Below are positions 59,763 to 64,000 of a stretch of DNA of 64,000 bases, piece by piece. The stretch is from Ophiodon elongatus (taxonomy: Eukaryota > Chordata > Actinopteri > Perciformes > Hexagrammidae). The DNA lies in assembly GCA_016806645.1 (NCBI GenBank), contig JACSYO010001905.1, positions 7,501 to 71,500 on the forward strand, in the 5' to 3' direction. Both the position numbers and the translations under genes were made by a program. Under the pieces are notes generated by a model that searched no databases, was not told the DNA's origin, and saw only the letters and a list, made by a program, of their open reading frames with translations. Numbering within the stretch: position 1 is the first letter of the stretch; the number at the start of each line of letters is the position of its first letter.

Positions 59763-61530
59763 TTAGATCTCAGGATGTGTGATTGTGATTAATTGACACT
59801 ACATCTTAATGTGGAGTTATGTGTTAGTGTACTTCTCAGCACATAGTTCTTCGCTATGGCTACGTGCTCCTATTCATGCTGAAAATACTTGGAACAATCA
59901 AAATGTGCACATGCTCCCTTTCTTTTTTTTTTTTTCTCACACACTCTCTCTCTCACACACACACACGCACACACGCGTGATTGTGATGACTTGACACTAC
60001 ATCTTATTGATTTAGGATTTTTACGTGGTTAATGTGTAGACTATGGAGTCAAATCAGATAACTTCAATCCACGTAACAGTCAAATTCTGAACTGTCAGTC
60101 TAATGGGAGGTCACATCGCATGACATCGTCTTAAAATCTTATAGTTTAGATGGTATCCTCTTCCCACAACATACACGTACTGTACATCTGTATCTATTTT
60201 CACCTGAGACTGAGATACAAGAGAAATGAACAGTTCAAAAGTGGATTACGAGACATGACCCTTTTTTATGAATCAAGTACTCACCCTAGATATAGTTGAT
60301 TCACAGCAAAATGTCCCCACAGAGCCGTGAACAGTGATCGTGTTGCTGCAGGGCAGCATAAAGCCTGGACAGCAGAGCACTATACAGTTGACAGCAGAGC
60401 AGAACAGCGTGTTCCCTCAGACAATATCTTTGCTCCATTCATGAGCAGCTACACTCACTCCATATATGCATCTGACAAAATGTGCTGCTTCAGCCCCTGC
60501 AGGCTTCAGTTGATGTCATCATGCATAGTGTGTTTGCTCTTTGCCTCCAATATCACCACCTGACTCAGGGCATCACTGGGCATCACTGAGCATCACGGTG
60601 GTGGGCTGTCTTGTTTCAGCAGCTACAGACTAATCCTGTAATATTACCATCCAAGAGTGGAAGCTGAGGAGGAATTTCTTCTGGCATTGATACAAACGTA
60701 ATCAGCAGCCCTGCAGGAGTCTGGCCTCCCTGTCTGTCTGGACCAAATGGGTGGACACAACCAAAGATGCACTCGCCATCACTTCAACTCAACCTGAGCA
60801 TGTTATAACACGGACATGTTTTTTTGTTTTTTTAAAAGGTGTATGCTAAATATATTCAAATGATTGAATGCAGGTGGAAACAGCTCCACTGTGCTACCGT
60901 TAAACAATGGTTGCTAGCTACCGTTAGCTGGTGTTCACACAAAGCCCGGTGTGTCCCCTCCTCCACACTAAAACAAGTCGCTATCAATAAAATATCAACA
61001 TGGCGACGAGACTTAGTTGTGGTTTTAAACTTTCTCGCCAGTAAATGTTCAAACCAGGTCGTTAAGGCCGTTAGAAAAGCTTTATTTCGCTTTGGATAAC
61101 TTAAGCTAGCGTTACCGAGACAACGGGCTGGATGGAGATGGAGATCCGTATTTGGTGATTAACGTTACGCTCCAGATGTGACACTTTAGAGAGAAACGGA
61201 GCACAGGGTTTAGTGACACGTTCAGTATTGGTAATAATACATACAATGCGTTATAAGTAAAGTGAAGTTTGACGTTAGAGCGGGTGGTCGTGGTGGACCG
61301 TGTCCGAGCCTCGGCAGCTGTTCCGGGGCTGGTCCCGTTTGAACAGAGACGATACACCGCAGACGAGGTGGAGGCAACCCGATGGGAGTCATTTAATATA
61401 ATAATAAATCACAAGTAGCCAGATGACCACTGCATCGTCCACGCACAGAGCTTTACACACGGTCTAAAAGGTGCAGTGTGTCTGACTGCTCCAGCAGCCC
61501 GGCGGCGTGTTTTGTATCCCAGCCGCTCGT

Positions 61531-61604
61531 CGGTTAGCCAGCTAGCATAGCCGACTAGCCGCTAACCGCCTAGCAGCTAGCCGTTAGCTGCTAGCTACTA
61601 GCTG
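61531..61604 (-). promoter_or_regulatory. Dense TAGC/GCTA cluster in the coro1c CpG-rich 5' region
   Basis: Within 74 bases there are about a dozen overlapping TAGC/GCTA tetramers, including GTTAGCCAGCTAGC, GCTAACC and GTTAGCTGCTAGCTAC. It sits in the CpG-rich block 61250-61900. Related motifs lie at 60910-60930 and 61102-61116. Regulatory role inferred. Confidence 0.5.
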
Positions 61605-61983
61605 CGGTGGACCACAGCCAGCTGACGCAAGTGCAGATATTTCCACCCGAGGTTTTGGGCTGCTCCCCATTCTCAAACCCATCCCGGCGAGTTAAATGGA
61701 TGCTGCACCGCCCCGACCGACAGATCACATGCAAAATACACAATGCAAAAAAGGGAGACTTTTTTTTCCTTCAGGCTTTCTTACCTCCTAACTCTATGCA
61801 AGATTTTCGTAAGCACGGGGGTAATCAATCACAACACATGAGTCTGGTAGTTTAGGCGCGCCCTTGTCCTGCAGGACGTCGATCTAGTGTCCGTCCCCTC
61901 CCGACTGGCAAATGTGTGGCCCGGAGGAAAGTGCTTTAAATCGATGATTATTTCTAATGGAGCATCTCCTGTCTGCTTCTCAC

Positions 61984-62070
61984 CTGCGGAAGACTAGCAA
62001 TCGTCTACTCTCATCGTTATTAAGTTCAATGGGGTACGTTGACGAGAGGCTACGGCACATGCGCAAATGA
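61984..62070 (-). promoter_or_regulatory. Predicted coro1c 5' noncoding exon and start region
   Basis: A strong donor (CCGCAG|GTGAGAAG) ends at 61984 on the minus strand. About 70 nt upstream is an NRF-1-like CATGCGCA (about 62059-62066). This is the best candidate for the first exon spliced to the acceptor at 57709. A weaker alternative donor is GGAG|GTAAGAAAG at 61785. Confidence 0.4.
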
Positions 62071-62079
62071 AACGATTTC

Positions 62080-63637
62080 CTCAGGCTGTGTGAATGGGGA
62101 TGGGGCTGCAGGAAAACTGGGTTTGTCGCTACATCCTCCTCGTGTCTCAGGACGTAGACCGACTGAATGAATGCATTTTTTGTTCAGCTATGCAAAAATG
62201 GGGATTTTAAGTGGCAGCAGCATCGTTTGTTTCATGGTCCCTCCCCTCCCCCTCTGTCCCATCCAATCCCACCCAGCCTGCACTGCCCAAAACACAATAA
62301 AGAAACCCCCATAGTCTGTAATGCACCCACACACACACCACATATTCAGGGGACATTTTTTTTACATCTTTCATTGATGTTTTCACAGAACATATTTACA
62401 CTCCTCAGGGTTGATTAAATGCAGGGGTTTTCAAAATTGTTATTTTGTTTTTAATGCTCGCTAATGATAATTATCGAGCCCTTCTTAGTCTAAAACATCA
62501 AAATGAATCTCTGTGGAATCTGAATGTCTGTTGAAATTGAAAGTGAAAAGGAATGAGAGACAAACATTCTTAACCTTGGAAATAGTAGTTTTGCAAAACA
62601 ATCCCAACTCAAGAGACACTTATTTATTTGACCTTTTAGAAATAAGCAGGTAAAGAAAGAAGCACAGAGTTTGGACACCATGGACAGTTTCCAAGACTGC
62701 CACGGGGTTAAGGTAGACAACATATTCATACTCTCTTTTACACCTATAGGGGTAAATCTGACTATTTCACCCTGAGCCTTGCATTTGGGGTGTGGGAGGA
62801 ATCTGAGGTTAACACGGGGACAACATCCAAACTGCACTCACACCAGGACCCAGATACAAAACCCAGCAACAGAGTCAAAGATGAAGGAACTCATTAACTA
62901 AACGACAGGATGAGAGATGAAATGTGGATTTATTTTTTTGTCTTCAATAACCATGTAAATGATACTGAGCACAGTTCAGGCCCTGTGAAATGTTGTTTGG
63001 GGAAACCTTGCTCCATTTCATATTGAATTACTCTCCCAACATGACTCTTGATCAAATTAGGCTTAAAAGTTAAAATGTTGTGTATCCAGTAACAAGACTT
63101 AGATCTTTTTACTACATTACTGTCAGAGCATGAATACATCAGCTGATTTGAAGGAAACTGTAAAATCTAAAAGATGAGCTAATTGAGGCTAAGAATCTCC
63201 TTCGAGCTGAGGGGAGCCATTGTTAATATAACATTTTAAAATATAAAAGTGGAGCTTTAAATCAGATTTGTGTGTTATTTATATTATTATATATAATCTA
63301 GCCGATTTGATCTTCAAAATGTCAGCATTTCTCTACATAAATGTATATTATAGAATACTCTTTTCATTAAATCTAATGTGACAAATTAGTTCTTAATTGG
63401 TTTCATATACAAACAGAAGTGTTTTAACTCAGTAAACCATCAATCCCTCAAGTAAAGTTGTACCATGAAATTTGAAGTGAAGTGTTTTTCTCATGTCTGT
63501 GGTATGCAGTTTGGAAAGTACCCGCTCGTTCTAATACAACACGCATAATGTGCTTTTTGTGTATAAATGCTTTGATAGACTATAAAAAAAAAAAGACAAA
63601 ACCGATGTCTCTAACATTGACATTGCAAAGTCTTTAC
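62080..63637. other. Spacer between coro1c 5' region and the right-edge gene
   Basis: No gene recognised; AT-rich. Short frames (for example 62490-62837 minus) lack family resemblance. It may be an intron or 3' region of the right-edge gene. Confidence 0.5.
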
Positions 63638-64000
63638 CTTTCTTTGGAAATTGTTGTGCTTCCGGTGGTCTCTCTTTGGATTTCTTTGGGACATCAAAGG
63701 CATTCTTCATTTGGGATACTGTCACACTTGGACCCTCCTCTGCCACCCGAACCGGAGCTTTGGCCCCTTCAGGTTTGACCCAGGCCCGATGTCTCTGCAT
63801 TTGATTAGTTTCTTTGATGATTTTCGCCACGGGCTTGTACGAACCCACCTCACTGCCATTTCCTGCATCCCTATTGCTACTGTGGTGTTCTTTACGCTCA
63901 CCATAGTTAACATGGTTGTCATTGCTAACTCTTTCAGATAGGAGCTCAGGGTAGATTTCTTTTTCCCTTGAATAAGCTGGTTTTGGTCTTTGGATTTCAT
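63638..64000 (-). CDS. Unidentified internal exon of a minus-strand gene (partial)
   Basis: Open for at least 121 codons from the window edge to a donor AAAG|GTAAAG at 63638. The protein is hydrophilic and basic: KPAYSREKEIYPELLSERV, GERKEHHSSNRDAGNGSE, then YKPVAKIIKETNQMQRHRAW and KPEGAKAPVRVAEEGPSV, MKNAFDVPKKSKERPPEAQQ. It has the look of a disordered cytoskeletal or scaffold protein with a short conserved Lys/Arg-Trp core. No domain was recognised and no function is claimed. No in-frame stop, sensible codon use and a clear donor favour a real exon over a chance frame. Confidence 0.6.

Larger units (their letters stand above)
57709..61983 (-). other. Predicted first intron of coro1c, with (CA)n microsatellite
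   Basis: No coding exon recognised. Contains a long (CA)n at 59668-59760 and a second short CA-rich tract at about 59956-59975. GTTAGC-type motifs and CpG-rich sequence appear from about 60900 to the right, marking the promoter region. An isolated GTGAGTAC donor-like site at about 60285 might belong to an alternative first exon. Confidence 0.5.

Noticed and set aside
1..64000. Operon-like, CRISPR, prophage or bacterial systems
   Set aside because: All genes are intron-containing or vertebrate-type, with eukaryotic promoters and poly(A) signals; no such element is present.

Overview
The window is vertebrate nuclear DNA, almost certainly from a ray-finned (teleost) fish. Multi-exon genes have GT-AG introns and products close to human proteins. 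The gaps hold CA/TG, ACAG and TA microsatellites and dispersed repeats typical of teleosts. Exons below were assembled by eye from splice sites, reading-frame continuity and recalled family sequences. For every complete gene the exon lengths sum to a whole number of codons.

Left block, about 1-28.3 kb, all minus strand: the 5' part of a GPI-type carbonic anhydrase (CA15/CA4-like, cut by the left edge), dgcr2 (10 coding exons over 15 kb), ess2 (formerly dgcr14; 10 exons) and the homeobox gene gsc2 (3 exons). From recalled mammalian maps this is the 22q11 DiGeorge-region gene set, with Car15 beside Dgcr2 in mouse.

Middle block, about 30.6-39.1 kb: a plus-strand MADF-BESS DNA-binding protein gene converging on rnf185, an ER-membrane RING E3 ligase (minus). 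Upstream of rnf185 is a chemerin-receptor-like GPCR (cmklr1-like, minus).

Right block, about 40.7-62.1 kb: iscu (plus), then tmem119, selplg and coro1c (all minus), matching the human 12q24 order. The last 360 bases are a minus-strand exon of a gene I could not identify.

The genes do not form one pathway; the arrangement is conserved synteny. CpG-rich promoters are visible for dgcr2, ess2, the MADF gene, rnf185, iscu and coro1c. I found no tRNA or rRNA gene, CRISPR array, intact transposon or viral insertion. The most unusual points are a well-formed 33-nt in-frame candidate cassette exon in dgcr2, two mutually exclusive hairpins just after the iscu exon 1 donor, a GPCR with Ser in place of the NPxxY Asn, a PSGL-1 ectodomain with no tyrosine, and GCTAAC/GTTAGC clusters recurring at several promoters.
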